64,000 nucleotides of DNA from Dehalococcoidia bacterium (GTDB lineage Bacteria > Chloroflexota > Dehalococcoidia > SpSt-223), in NCBI GenBank assembly GCA_026003895.1, contig BPIC01000001.1, positions 934,128 through 998,127 of the forward strand. The letters run 5' to 3'. The position numbers were made by a program, and so were the translations under genes. The notes under the pieces are model-generated. The model did no database searches and was not told where the DNA came from. It worked only from the letters and a program-made list of their open reading frames with translations. Below are positions 39,136 to 47,894 of this stretch, in pieces (positions within the stretch are counted from its first letter, which is position 1; every line of letters starts with the position of its first letter).

Positions 39136-39720
39136 ATGGCCCTGCTCGATCCGGTGCACAACCTTGTTGGCGAGAAGGTAGCGCTTGGGCCGCTTCGGCG
39201 CGATCTCGTGCCGCTCTATGCACGCTGGATGAACGACTTTGAGGTGACGCGCAACCTGGGCGCGTGGGTGGGCCCGCTACCAATCGAGCGCGAAGAGGCT
39301 TGGTACGACGCGGCGGTGCGCGACTCTAACGAAGCTCATTTCACGATCTACGAGCGGACGAGCGGCAGTCCTATCGGTACGTCCGGGCTGACTGGGATCG
39401 ATTACCAGCATCGGCGGGCGACCTTTGGGATCGTAATCGGTGAGAAGGAATGCTGGGGCAAAGGATATGGAGCCGAGACAGCGCGGCTCGTGGCTGGGTA
39501 TGGCTTCACTGGCCTCGGACTTCATACCATCGAGCTGTCGGTGTATTCGTTCAATGAGCGCGCCATTCGGGCGTATCGGCGAGCGGGGTTTCGCGAGAAC
39601 GGCCGTCGGCGTGAAGCATTTTGGGTCGCTGGCCGGCCCTACGACATCATTCGGATGGAAATCCTTTCAACCGACCTGCCGATCGGGGAACTGGGGCGGG
39701 TTGTGCTCGGTGTGGATTAA
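39136..39720 (+). CDS. GNAT-family N-acetyltransferase (RimJ/RimL-like)
   Basis: 194 residues. It has the RimJ/RimL pattern: GEKVALGPLRRDLVPLYARWMND at the start, PIGTSGLTGIDYQHRRATFGIVIGEKECWGKGYGAETARLV with the acetyl-CoA pyrophosphate loop (GKGYGAE), then HTIELSVYSFNERAIRAYRRAGFRENGRRREAFW. Such enzymes acetylate protein N-termini, antibiotics or small amines; the substrate is not readable. The ATG at 39136 follows GGAGGA. It stands alone after the hydrolase pair. Confidence 0.9.
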   Translation: MALLDPVHNLVGEKVALGPLRRDLVPLYARWMNDFEVTRNLGAWVGPLPIEREEAWYDAAVRDSNEAHFTIYERTSGSPIGTSGLTGIDYQHRRATFGIVIGEKECWGKGYGAETARLVAGYGFTGLGLHTIELSVYSFNERAIRAYRRAGFRENGRRREAFWVAGRPYDIIRMEILSTDLPIGELGRVVLGVD

Positions 39721-40020
39721 CTCGTGGCTTGGCGGACGTTCAATTGAAGGATGAGCGGTCGCCGAACGATCGGACCGACGAGGCGCACGGTCAGGCGCGG
39801 GCGGCGGCGGGCGAGCGGTTGTTTCATCGGCATTCCTGCCCTCGAAGCGTGCGGCGCGTCTGACGATCGCTGCGCCGTGCAACCGACGGGTTTTTCTCCC
39901 CAAGTTCCAGTATATGTCAACCCCGCACATCGGTGCGTAATCGTTGTGTTAGATGCGTAAATCATTCGTGAGCTGGTACCTATTGTATCCCCGATTCGGG
40001 CTAAAAGGTTCGTCACTGCG
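39721..40020. other. Intergenic region, locally AT-rich
   Basis: 300 bp between the GNAT gene and the ferric-reductase-like gene. The part from about 39930 to 40000 is less GC-rich than its surroundings and is the likely promoter area, but no hexamer pair at good spacing stands out. No RNA gene was recognised. Confidence 0.4.
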
Positions 40021-40728
40021 GTGGGTTCGTTGAGCGCTCGCCGGTTTGCCACCCACCTCGGTGTGGCGCTCCTAACGGTGGCGACGCTGGCCCTGTCGGC
40101 GCGGTATCCGCGGGCCGAGACGTTCGTCCAAGCGGCGACGATCGGCTTCGGCTACTTGTCGCTCACGCTGATCGGAGCGACACTCCTCGTGGGTCCGCTC
40201 GCCCTTCGCCGACGGCCGCGCAATCCCGTCAATCTCTCTCTGCGGCGAGACCTCGGCATCTGGGCGGGGCTCACCGGTCTTGCCCATGTTGTGCTTGGTC
40301 TCCAGGTTCATTTCGGCGGCGATCCGATCCGCTACTTTGTTCAACCGATCGTTCGCGAGGCATATTTCGCGGTCGGCGAGGAAGAGCGGTATTTTGAGGT
40401 AGTCGCCGGCTGGGCGCCGCTCACCGACCTCTTTGGCCTCGCGAATTGGCTGGGTCTGGCGGCGACGATCGTCTTGCTGCTGCTCCTTGTCCTTTCGAAT
40501 GACCGAGCGCTCCGAGCGCTCCGTGGCCCGAGATGGAAGGCGCTGCAGCGATTGAACTATCTCCTCGTTCTGCTCGTTCTCATTCATACCGTCGCCTACC
40601 AACGTGTAGTCGAGCGGGAGGTTGGGTTCGCACTCGGGGTGGCGGGGCTCACGGGCGTTGTGCTCGCCGGCCAACTGATCGGAGTGTCACTCCACCGGCG
40701 GGCGCGCCGGACCCATCCATCTGCGTAG
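40021..40728 (+). CDS. Ferric-reductase-like/MsrQ-type heme membrane protein
   Basis: 235 residues with six predicted helices. Two histidines lie in helices as expected for heme ligands: GLTGLAHVVLGLQVHFGG and VLLVLIHTVAYQRVVER. The overall size and helix order fit the ferric reductase-like transmembrane domain, including MsrQ, the heme partner of the periplasmic methionine sulfoxide reductase MsrP. No msrP-like gene is adjacent, so the partner and electron acceptor are unknown. The GTG at 40021 is used; a TTG three codons later is possible. Confidence 0.75.
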   Translation: MGSLSARRFATHLGVALLTVATLALSARYPRAETFVQAATIGFGYLSLTLIGATLLVGPLALRRRPRNPVNLSLRRDLGIWAGLTGLAHVVLGLQVHFGGDPIRYFVQPIVREAYFAVGEEERYFEVVAGWAPLTDLFGLANWLGLAATIVLLLLLVLSNDRALRALRGPRWKALQRLNYLLVLLVLIHTVAYQRVVEREVGFALGVAGLTGVVLAGQLIGVSLHRRARRTHPSA

Positions 40729-40827
40729 CCCAACTGGCCGGGATGCGCATCCGCCGGCAGGCTGGTAGAATGGCCGCCCTCGGCCCGGCCGAGCAGCGAT
40801 CCGGTTGTTCACTGCTGGAGGTACGCG

Positions 40828-42753
40828 ATGCAGACGGTCCGAGCTCGCTGGCGGGCACTGGCGGTGATCCTTCTTGTCTGCTCGGCGGCGCTTGCCATCG
40901 TTGCCCCGCGGAGCGCGGCCGCCGAGACGAAGCCGTGCACCGAGCAAGGCTTTCAGGAAGCCGCGACAGCGCCGGGCGGAACCTTCGATTTTTCCTGCGG
41001 CGTCAATACCACGATCACGGTGAACGGCGGGTACTCGCTGAACGCCGTGCCGATCGGCGGAACGCTCACCATCGACGGCGGCAACCGGCTGACGGTCCGG
41101 CCGAAGAATCCGAACACGACGCTGTTTCTCATCACCGGCATTGGCAATACGAACAAGACCTTGGTCCTACGGAACATGATCGTCGAGAACTGGACCCAAG
41201 GCACGATCCACGGGTCGGTCATTTCCTTTGCCCCGACTCATACCGTGATCGTGGAGAATGTCACCTTCCGGAATAACAGCGCGACGAATGGCCGGGCGGG
41301 CGGGGTGATCTTCGCCGGCGGCGTCCTGACCGTCACAGCCAGCACGTTCACCAACAATCTGGCCACGGGTGGGATTGACGCCGGCGGCGGGGCGATTGTC
41401 GCGGAGGCGCGTGCTCGGTCGTTGTCGATCACGAACAGCACCTTCATCAGCAACACCGGTGTGGTTGGTGGCGCGATCTCGACGACGATCACGACGACGA
41501 TCAGCTCGTCGAGCTTCATCTCGAACACCGCGACGCGTACCCCCGGGCCCGGCGAGGATATCGAGAGTGTCGGTGGTGCGATCACGCTCGGTGAGGAGTT
41601 CAACTTCCCGTTCGTCGTGAGCAATTCGTATTTCCGGGAGAACCGCGCGGTTGCTCATGCTGTGTTGAACATTCCGGCCGGCGGAAGCGGCCGGGCACGC
41701 GGCGGCGCGATTTATCACGGGCTTAGCGGGTCCGGTGGGATCACCGTCACGAGCACCTCATTCATCAGCAATACCGCCAGCGCTGCCGGCGCGTTCTCTG
41801 CGTCGCCGGGCAGCGGTCTCGCCGAGGGAGGCGCGATTGCGAATCGCTCGTTCGCGTCGCCGATGGTCATCAGCGCGACCACCTTCGTCGGCAATCTCGC
41901 CTATGCCAAGGGTGCGAACCAAAACCCCGCCGGCTCGGGCGGTGCGCCCGGCGACGCCTACGGTGGTGCCATTTTCAGCTATTCCTCGCAGACTCGGGTC
42001 ACCAACAGCACACTCGCCCTCAATCAGGCGAACGGCGAGAGTGAAGGCGCGGGCAACAGTCCGGCGGCGAACGGCAGTGGCCGAGGCGGGGGTATCAGCC
42101 TCGGCGGCGCGGCCGGTCTCGTGCTGAGCTACACCACCATCTTTAGCAACTCAGTCAGCTTCAACGGGACGAACGGTGTCGGGGAGGGCGCAGGAATCTT
42201 TGTCGACGGTGCCGCGACCGCCCAAGTGCGCGGGACGATCATCGCCAAGAATACCCTCAAAACATCGCCGGTTCAGAATTGCGCGAGCGGCGCGAACGTC
42301 ACATCGAATGGCTACAACCTGTCCGATGTCCCTGGCTGTAACTTTATTGGTACGGGCGATGTCCAGAACGCGGCGAATCCGAACCTCGGGGCGCCGGCGA
42401 ACAATGGCGGCCCGAGTATCGGTTCGGCAACAAACCCCGGAGTCCTGCTCACCATGTTGCCAGGGGCGGGCAGCCCGGCCATCGACACCGGCGGGACGAG
42501 CGCCAACGGCTGTCCCTCAGTCGACGAGCGCGGAGCAAGCCGGCCGGCCGGGCCGCAATGCGACAAAGGCGCGGTCGAGGTCGGCGGCGCACTGCCTGCC
42601 ACGCCTACCCCCACCCCGTCGGTGACGCCCACCAGCACCGCCGTACCATCACCCACCGCCACACTGGCGCCAGGTCAGCAGTTGCGTGTCCGCGTCCCTG
42701 TCACCTCGCTGAACCGGCCGGCGGACGTGACCTCTCTCACCGGCGGCTGGTAG
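40828..42753 (+). CDS. Secreted right-handed beta-helix repeat protein
   Basis: 641 residues. A clear signal peptide (residues 1-32, ALAVILLVCSAALAIVAPRSAAAE) is followed by about 500 residues of parallel beta-helix coils. The coils show repeated S/T-F-x-x-N-T/S-A units such as VTFRNNSATNG, STFTNNLATGG, STFISNTGVVGG and SFISNTAT, with GGAI turns. This is the Chlamydia polymorphic-membrane-protein-like (choice-of-anchor Q) class. The C-terminus has an SPAIDTG region, a Thr/Pro linker and a short tail, with no transmembrane helix or LPXTG. A cell-surface adhesin or polysaccharide-binding role is possible but not shown. The stop codon lies in the loop of a 6-bp hairpin. Confidence 0.85.
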   Translation: MQTVRARWRALAVILLVCSAALAIVAPRSAAAETKPCTEQGFQEAATAPGGTFDFSCGVNTTITVNGGYSLNAVPIGGTLTIDGGNRLTVRPKNPNTTLFLITGIGNTNKTLVLRNMIVENWTQGTIHGSVISFAPTHTVIVENVTFRNNSATNGRAGGVIFAGGVLTVTASTFTNNLATGGIDAGGGAIVAEARARSLSITNSTFISNTGVVGGAISTTITTTISSSSFISNTATRTPGPGEDIESVGGAITLGEEFNFPFVVSNSYFRENRAVAHAVLNIPAGGSGRARGGAIYHGLSGSGGITVTSTSFISNTASAAGAFSASPGSGLAEGGAIANRSFASPMVISATTFVGNLAYAKGANQNPAGSGGAPGDAYGGAIFSYSSQTRVTNSTLALNQANGESEGAGNSPAANGSGRGGGISLGGAAGLVLSYTTIFSNSVSFNGTNGVGEGAGIFVDGAATAQVRGTIIAKNTLKTSPVQNCASGANVTSNGYNLSDVPGCNFIGTGDVQNAANPNLGAPANNGGPSIGSATNPGVLLTMLPGAGSPAIDTGGTSANGCPSVDERGASRPAGPQCDKGAVEVGGALPATPTPTPSVTPTSTAVPSPTATLAPGQQLRVRVPVTSLNRPADVTSLTGGW

Positions 42754-43097
42754 CCAGCCCGCGCGCACGCGCTTCGTTGGGACGCGAGCCCCAACACCGT
42801 GCAGCGGCATGGGCGCACATCCGGGGGCAACGTCTCGCTTGCCGAACCCGATGGTGGTTCAAGCGCGGGCGGCTCGGAGCCAGTCAGAGCGGCTTCGGCG
42901 AGGCGGCAGCAGCACCGCCGAGGCCGCCTTGGCAGTGCCCGGCGTCAGGGCGAGGACACGGTTGCCTCGCATTCGGAGGCGCGCATGCGTAGCAGGAACG
43001 GCGCCTTGCTTGCGAGGTCTCCCCAGAGAGTCCGCGACGGAGCTGCGCCGGGGAGGGAGGGATGAATCGAGCGCGGAGCGCGGCCCAAGACGGACGG
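42754..43097. other. Intergenic region, no gene supported
   Basis: 344 GC-rich bases between the beta-helix gene and livF, which are convergent. The hairpin GGCTGG/CCAGCC at 42745-42759 has no U-tract. Open frames over the region have no family resemblance. Confidence 0.45.
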
Positions 43098-43820
43098 CTA
43101 CACCGCCAAGTAGCGGCTCTGGATCTCCTCTGCGGCGCGAAACTCCTCCGGCGACCCACGAAAGACGATCCGCCCCTCGTCGATGATCAGCACTTGGTCG
43201 GCGAGGCCGACGGCGAAGCGGGCGTTTTGCTCGGCGAGCAGAATGCTTTTGGCGTGGGTGGACTTTAGGTCGGCGATCGCTTGGGCAACCCGCTGGACAA
43301 TCACCGGCGCAAGGCCCTCAGACGGCTCATCGAGCAGGAGAAGGTCTGGGTTCGAAATGAGCGCCCGCGCGATGGCGAGCAGTTGCTGCTCGCCGCCCGA
43401 CAGCGCCGACCCGCGGCGCTCGAGCAGCGGTCCGAGCGTCGGAAAGGTGCGCAAGATCTGGTCGATGGAGAGCGGCGTGCGGCCGTTGAGCGAATGCCGA
43501 GCGAGGTTGAGATTCTCGCGTACCGACAAATCGGGATAGATCCGCCGGTCGCCGGGCACGAAGCCGATTCCGCGCCGCGCAACTTGGTAGGCGGCCAAGC
43601 CGTCGATCCGTTCTCCCTTGAAGGTGATCGCACCGCGCGTTTGGACGTCGAGGCGCATCACGCTCTTCAGGAGGGTGCTCTTCCCTGCGCCATTCCGCCC
43701 GAGGAGCGCCACCGTCGCGCCGGTCGGCACCTCGAGCGTGATGTCGAACAAAACGTGCGCGGTGCCGTAGTAGGCATGGAGCCCATCGATTGTCAAGATC
43801 GGGCTAGAGCTCGATGTCAC
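43098..43820 (-). CDS. livF: Branched-chain amino acid-type ABC transporter ATPase LivF
   Basis: 240 residues of an ABC ATPase. Walker A LLGRNGAGKSTLL, the signature ALSGGEQQLLAIARAL, Walker B LLLLDEPSEGLAP and the H-loop-region segment LAEQNARFAVGLADQVLII identify the LivF branch. It energises uptake through LivHM. The GTG at 43820 overlaps the livG stop by 17 nt. It is the last gene of the five-gene minus-strand operon livK-livH-livM-livG-livF. Confidence 0.93.
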   Translation of the reverse strand: MTSSSSPILTIDGLHAYYGTAHVLFDITLEVPTGATVALLGRNGAGKSTLLKSVMRLDVQTRGAITFKGERIDGLAAYQVARRGIGFVPGDRRIYPDLSVRENLNLARHSLNGRTPLSIDQILRTFPTLGPLLERRGSALSGGEQQLLAIARALISNPDLLLLDEPSEGLAPVIVQRVAQAIADLKSTHAKSILLAEQNARFAVGLADQVLIIDEGRIVFRGSPEEFRAAEEIQSRYLAV

Positions 43821-44559
43821 CGAGATACACCTCGCGCACGTCTTGGCGACCGCGAATCTCCTCCGGCGAGCCGGTGCAGAGAATGCGTCCCCGATGCAGC
43901 ACCGTGATCTCCTCAGCGAGGGCGAAGACGACTCCCATATCGTGCTCGGTGAGCATGACCGTGAGCCCGCGCTCACGCCACAACTGACGGATGAGCTCGA
44001 CGGTGGCGTGGGTCTCTTCGGGCGACATGCCGGCGGTCGGCTCATCGAGCAGCAGCAAGCGCGGCTCCAAGGCGAGCGCGATCGCGATCTCAAGCCGTTT
44101 GCGGTCGCCTTGGGAGAGGACGGCGGCAGGCGTTTCGGCAAGGCTGAGCAAGCCGGTCTCTGCCAGCAGTCCATCTACCCGCTTGCGGCCGGGCACGCGG
44201 CTCGTCAGCCGCCAAAACTGCCAGCTCGTGCCATCGCGTGCCATCACCGCAGCGAGCACGTTGTCGTAGACGGTCATCCGTGGGAACACCTTGGCAACTT
44301 GAAAGGCGCGCGCCATGCCAAGGCGGACGCACTTCCAGGGCGGCCAGCCCGTGATGTTCTTGCCGTCGAGCTCGACGACGCCTGCTTCTGGCGGATATTC
44401 CCCCGAGATGACGCCAAAGAGCGTGCTCTTGCCCGCGCCGTTGGGACCGATAACGGCGCGCAACTGACCCGCCGGCACATCGAGCGAGACGTCCGTGAGC
44501 GCTTGGACGCCGGGATAGCGCTTGGAGATGCCGGCGAGCCGCAGCAAGGGGAGGCTCAT
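43804..44559 (-). CDS. livG: Branched-chain amino acid-type ABC transporter ATPase LivG
   Basis: 251 residues. Walker A VIGPNGAGKSTLFGVISG, a LivG-typical long insertion region (MARAFQVAKVFPRMTVYDNVLAAVMA), Walker B LLLLDEPTAGMSPEE and the C-terminal VLHRGRILCTGSPEEIR. The signature reads VLSQGDRKRLEIAIALA, a variant with Gln where Ser-Gly-Gly or Tyr-Gly-Glu is usual but still acceptable for LivG. The ATG at 44559 overlaps the end of livM (ATGA). The frame continues upstream through livM in another reading, which is not part of this protein. Confidence 0.93.
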   Translation of the reverse strand: MSLPLLRLAGISKRYPGVQALTDVSLDVPAGQLRAVIGPNGAGKSTLFGVISGEYPPEAGVVELDGKNITGWPPWKCVRLGMARAFQVAKVFPRMTVYDNVLAAVMARDGTSWQFWRLTSRVPGRKRVDGLLAETGLLSLAETPAAVLSQGDRKRLEIAIALALEPRLLLLDEPTAGMSPEETHATVELIRQLWRERGLTVMLTEHDMGVVFALAEEITVLHRGRILCTGSPEEIRGRQDVREVYLGDIEL

Positions 44560-45578
44560 GCCGGCGCTCTCTTTGGTGCAGCTTCGGCGCGGGCTTGCCG
44601 TCGGGCACGCCACAATTGGTAGCGGCGAGGGAGGCTTGCCAGCCCTTCCGGCAAAAAGAGGACAAAGACGAGAAAGGTCAGCCCTTGATACAGGATCCAT
44701 GCCCCGGTCTGTCGCGCCAATTGATCTTGTACCCAGATGAACAGCACGGCGCCGGCCGCTGGTCCCCAGAACGTCCGTAGCCCCCCAATCAGTGACATGA
44801 TGAGCGGATCTCCCGACAGCGTCCAGTAGAGCATGTCCTGGGTGACGATACCCGCGAGGAGCGCGTAGAGCGCCCCGGCGAGCGCTCCGATCGCCCCGGC
44901 AATGACATAGGAGCCGAGCTGGTATCGGAAGACGGGAATCCCGAGAAACCCGGCCCGTTTGGGATCGTCGCGAATCACTCGCAGCGTATGGCCGAAGGGT
45001 GAGGCATGCACCAGCGCCAAAAAGCCGACGCCGAGCGCCAACCAGAAGAGCCCGAAGTACCAGTAGGTCACGGGGTTGCCGAGATTGATGCCGAGCACGG
45101 TGCCGCGCAGAATGCCGGGGATGCCGTTTTCGCCACCGGTGATGTCTTTGAACACAAACGTCAGTTGGTAGAGCGCCTGGCCGAAGGCGAGAGTCAACAT
45201 GCCGAAGGCAAGTCCGGAGGCCCGAAGAATGATTGCGCCAACAATTAGCGCGACAACCGCGCCGGCGATAATGGCAAGCACGACGGTGATCGGCGCGGCA
45301 AGCTTGAGCGGGAGGAGCAGGCCGATGGTGTAGGCGCCGATGCCGAAGTATGCGGCTTGGCCGAACGAGATCAGCCCGGTAAATCCAACGAGCAGCGCGA
45401 CCGACATCGCATAAACCGCGAAGATGAGCACTCGCTGCCAGAAGAACAGTTGACCGCGCGGCAGGATCTGCGGGACGACCAGCAACAGCACGATGAGCGC
45501 GATGAGGAACACGAGGCCTGCTCGCCGGCCCCACACCGCGCGCGGTCCGCCAGCCACCGCCCGAACGCTGCTCGTCAC
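44556..45578 (-). CDS. livM: ABC transporter permease LivM
   Basis: 340 residues with about eight to ten membrane helices. Family marks are GFTGLISFGQAAYFGIGAYT near the N-terminus, ILRASGLAFGMLTLAFGQALYQ, GENGIPGI and the EAA-like cytoplasmic loop GHTLRVIRDDPKRAGFLGIPV. It forms the channel with LivH. The GTG at 45578 overlaps the livH stop region (2 nt before it), a tight operon junction. The C-terminus is Arg/Ala-rich. Confidence 0.92.
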   Translation of the reverse strand: MTSSVRAVAGGPRAVWGRRAGLVFLIALIVLLLVVPQILPRGQLFFWQRVLIFAVYAMSVALLVGFTGLISFGQAAYFGIGAYTIGLLLPLKLAAPITVVLAIIAGAVVALIVGAIILRASGLAFGMLTLAFGQALYQLTFVFKDITGGENGIPGILRGTVLGINLGNPVTYWYFGLFWLALGVGFLALVHASPFGHTLRVIRDDPKRAGFLGIPVFRYQLGSYVIAGAIGALAGALYALLAGIVTQDMLYWTLSGDPLIMSLIGGLRTFWGPAAGAVLFIWVQDQLARQTGAWILYQGLTFLVFVLFLPEGLASLPRRYQLWRARRQARAEAAPKRAPA

Positions 45579-45579
45579 G

Positions 45580-46467
45580 CTAGCCAAGGGAAAGCGTCCG
45601 ACGCGCGCCGAACAGCCCGCCGGGGCGGAACAGCAGGACGGCGACCATGATGATGTAGAGGCTGAACGCCGACAAGCCGGGCGCATACACGATGAGGAAG
45701 CTACCAAGCAACCCAACAAGCACCGATGCGCCGAAGGTGCCCGGCAGGTTGCCGATGCCGCCGATGATCACGACGGCGAACGCCTGAATAATGAACGTGA
45801 ACGCCAGGTCGGGGTTGGCCGAGACAAGCGGCGCGTAGAGTCCACCGCCGACTCCCGCGAGGAAGATCCCGACGCCAAACATCAGGGTAAAGACCCGGTT
45901 CACATCGATGCCGAGGGCGCTGGCCATCCACCGGTCATACGCGACGGCGCGCACCGTGCGACCAAAATCGGTCCGGTAGAGGAGCCACCAAAGCCCGACC
46001 GCGAAGAGGAGCCCGGCAGCAAGCAGCACCAAGTCGTAGATCGGCACGGTGACCCCGGCGATCGCGAATGTCGAGAAGAACGCCTCAGATTGGGGCTGTG
46101 AGACGGGCTGCACACCCCAAATTTGGCGCGCCAGCCCGCTTCCCACCAACAGCAGCGCATACGTCGCGAGGAGCGTATTGATCTCGTCGAGCTGGTACAT
46201 CCGACGGAAGATCAGCACTTCAGTCGCCATCCCGATGAGGGCGGTCAGTAGCCCGGCCAGAACGATGACCGCGATCAGCTGCCACGCCGGCAGTTGCTGG
46301 CCGCCGGCGAGGGTGTAGGTCAGGTAGGCACCAAACATGAAGTAGGCGCCGTGAGCGAAGTTGAGGATGCCCATTACCCCGAAGACGAGCGACAGGCCGC
46401 TCGCCGCCAAGAAGAGGAGCATCCCCTGGGCGAGCCCATTGACCGCCGGGAGGACGATCCCTTGCAC
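45580..46467 (-). CDS. livH: ABC transporter permease LivH
   Basis: 295 residues with about eight helices. Marks are ASGLSLVFGVMGILNFAHGAYFMFGAYL at the N-terminus, a typical LivH start, the EAA-like loop GRTVRAVAYDRWMASALGIDV and VVIIGGIGNLPGTFGASVLVG. It pairs with LivM. The GTG at 46467 has GAGG-like sequence upstream. It lies 3 nt after livK's stop and directly in front of livM. Confidence 0.92.
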   Translation of the reverse strand: MQGIVLPAVNGLAQGMLLFLAASGLSLVFGVMGILNFAHGAYFMFGAYLTYTLAGGQQLPAWQLIAVIVLAGLLTALIGMATEVLIFRRMYQLDEINTLLATYALLLVGSGLARQIWGVQPVSQPQSEAFFSTFAIAGVTVPIYDLVLLAAGLLFAVGLWWLLYRTDFGRTVRAVAYDRWMASALGIDVNRVFTLMFGVGIFLAGVGGGLYAPLVSANPDLAFTFIIQAFAVVIIGGIGNLPGTFGASVLVGLLGSFLIVYAPGLSAFSLYIIMVAVLLFRPGGLFGARRTLSLG

Positions 46468-46470
46468 GGT

Positions 46471-47721
46471 CTAGCGCCGCACGTTGACCGGGGGCATGTA
46501 GCGGTCGGGCTGCAGCACGACGAACTCCGTGACCCGCCACCCCTCGGGCGTCGACGCATCGGGCGTGATGTGATAGGCGACCAGCCGCGCGGCTGCCTGA
46601 TGGTCCTCACCCCGGATCGAGATGGGGCCGGACGGCGATTCAAACGTGACGCCGCTGTCGAAGGCGCGGATGAGCGCATTTACGTCGGTCGAACCGGCCT
46701 TCTCAATCGCCGCCTTATAGGCCCAGACACTGATGTACCCCTGGTACGACCACGCGCTTGGGAAGTCGTTATAGGCCCGACGATAGGCGTCCACAAACTC
46801 TTTGTTCATCGGCGTGTCGTAGGCCGCGTAGTAGTAGTCGTAGACATTCCAGAGGTCGGGCGTATCGGCCCGCAAGGTCTGCGCGAGGCGTTCCATCGCC
46901 ATGTTGACCACCGCCACCCGCCACTTCTTGAAGAAATCGAATGGCTTGCCTTGCTTGGCGAGGTTCTCGACCCCGGCGCCGAACATTGCGAGGAACAACC
47001 CACGGTTCTGAGCGGAGTCCGCCGGCAAGTCGCTCAGCATCCGAGTGATGAAGGAGCGGTAGTCGGTCTCGGTGAGCGAAACCCAGACCTCTCGGCCGGG
47101 GTTGAAAGCGCCGAGCGCCTTGCGAGTCTCTTCTTGGAACTTCGCCCATTGGTCGCGGCCCGTGACGTAGTCATACCCGAAGACGTCCCAGTCCCGAATC
47201 GTTGGGAAGCGCTGCCGGACGAACTCGGCTTGTGCACCTTGATACATCGCATCGTTGGCCGCGGTTCGAACGAAATGCGGATCGTAGCGGTCGGTGGTCT
47301 GCGGCATCGCCGCACAGTGCGATCCCATCACGATCGAGCCGATCTCGGCTGCGACCGGAATGGCGGCGAGACAGTCGGCGCTTGAGGTATAGCCGAAGGT
47401 GAGCCGGACTCCTTGGGAATTCAGCTCGCGCAAGGCCTGCACCGTGACGTCAGGCTTCAATTGCTCGTCGCGCACCTCGAGGCGGACCTGCCGGCCGAGG
47501 ATGCCGCCGCGCTCATTGATCTGCTGGACGGCGATCCGGGCGCCATTCACCCCGTCGGTGCCGACCTGCGCGTTCGGTCCAGAGATGGTATCGATCGCGC
47601 CCAGCACAATGGGCTCACCGCCGCCGGTTCCCTGGCCGGGCGTGGTGGGACCGCCGGTCTGCGCGCAGGCCGGAGCCAAAAGCGCAATCACGAGTCCGAG
47701 TGACAGGAGCAGACGCTTCAT
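46471..47721 (-). CDS. livK: ABC transporter substrate-binding lipoprotein (LivK-like)
   Basis: 416 residues. A signal peptide with lipobox (LVIALLAPAC, Cys near 18) anchors it outside the membrane. The periplasmic-binding fold starts PIVLGAIDTISGPNAQVGTDGVNGARIAVQQINERGGILGRQV, the standard LivK/peripla_BP_6 pattern, and ends in VVLQPDRYMPPVNVRR. Aspartate, serine and threonine-rich segments (YTSSADCLAAIPVAAEIG) line the pocket region. Members bind branched-chain amino acids, amides, urea or aromatic acids; the ligand is not readable here. The ATG at 47721 follows GGAGAAAGG. An inverted repeat lies directly upstream. Confidence 0.92.
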   Translation of the reverse strand: MKRLLLSLGLVIALLAPACAQTGGPTTPGQGTGGGEPIVLGAIDTISGPNAQVGTDGVNGARIAVQQINERGGILGRQVRLEVRDEQLKPDVTVQALRELNSQGVRLTFGYTSSADCLAAIPVAAEIGSIVMGSHCAAMPQTTDRYDPHFVRTAANDAMYQGAQAEFVRQRFPTIRDWDVFGYDYVTGRDQWAKFQEETRKALGAFNPGREVWVSLTETDYRSFITRMLSDLPADSAQNRGLFLAMFGAGVENLAKQGKPFDFFKKWRVAVVNMAMERLAQTLRADTPDLWNVYDYYYAAYDTPMNKEFVDAYRRAYNDFPSAWSYQGYISVWAYKAAIEKAGSTDVNALIRAFDSGVTFESPSGPISIRGEDHQAAARLVAYHITPDASTPEGWRVTEFVVLQPDRYMPPVNVRR

Positions 47722-47738
47722 TGCCTTTCTCCTTTCAA

Positions 47739-47752
47739 ACACCAAAAGGTGT
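47739..47752. promoter_or_regulatory. Candidate operator in the livK leader
   Basis: The perfect inverted repeat ACACC-AAAA-GGTGT lies 18 nt before the livK start, overlapping its ribosome binding site area. It could be a regulator half-site pair or a small hairpin. It is the only palindrome seen in the 173-bp divergent region. Confidence 0.35.
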
Positions 47753-47828
47753 CACGTCGCGGGACCACGTCTGTGCGCAGCGACGATGGCATCTTGAAAG
47801 AAGGTTCGCGCTGGCGCCCAGCTGCCCT

Positions 47829-47858
47829 TTGGCACGGAAGATACACCCAGCCTAGGAT
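47829..47858 (+). promoter_or_regulatory. Candidate promoter of the OYE-like gene
   Basis: TTGGCA (47829-47834) and TAGGAT (47853-47858) are 18 bases apart and end 37 nt before the ATG at 47895. A moderate match to the sigma70 consensus. Confidence 0.4.
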
Positions 47859-47894
47859 TCGCTTCAACCTTTGTTGCAAGGATCCGGAGGAACG

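Noticed and set aside
42754-43097. Small plus-strand frames between the beta-helix gene and livF
   Set aside because: Arg/Ser/Gly-rich sequence, no start signals, differing frames equally open.
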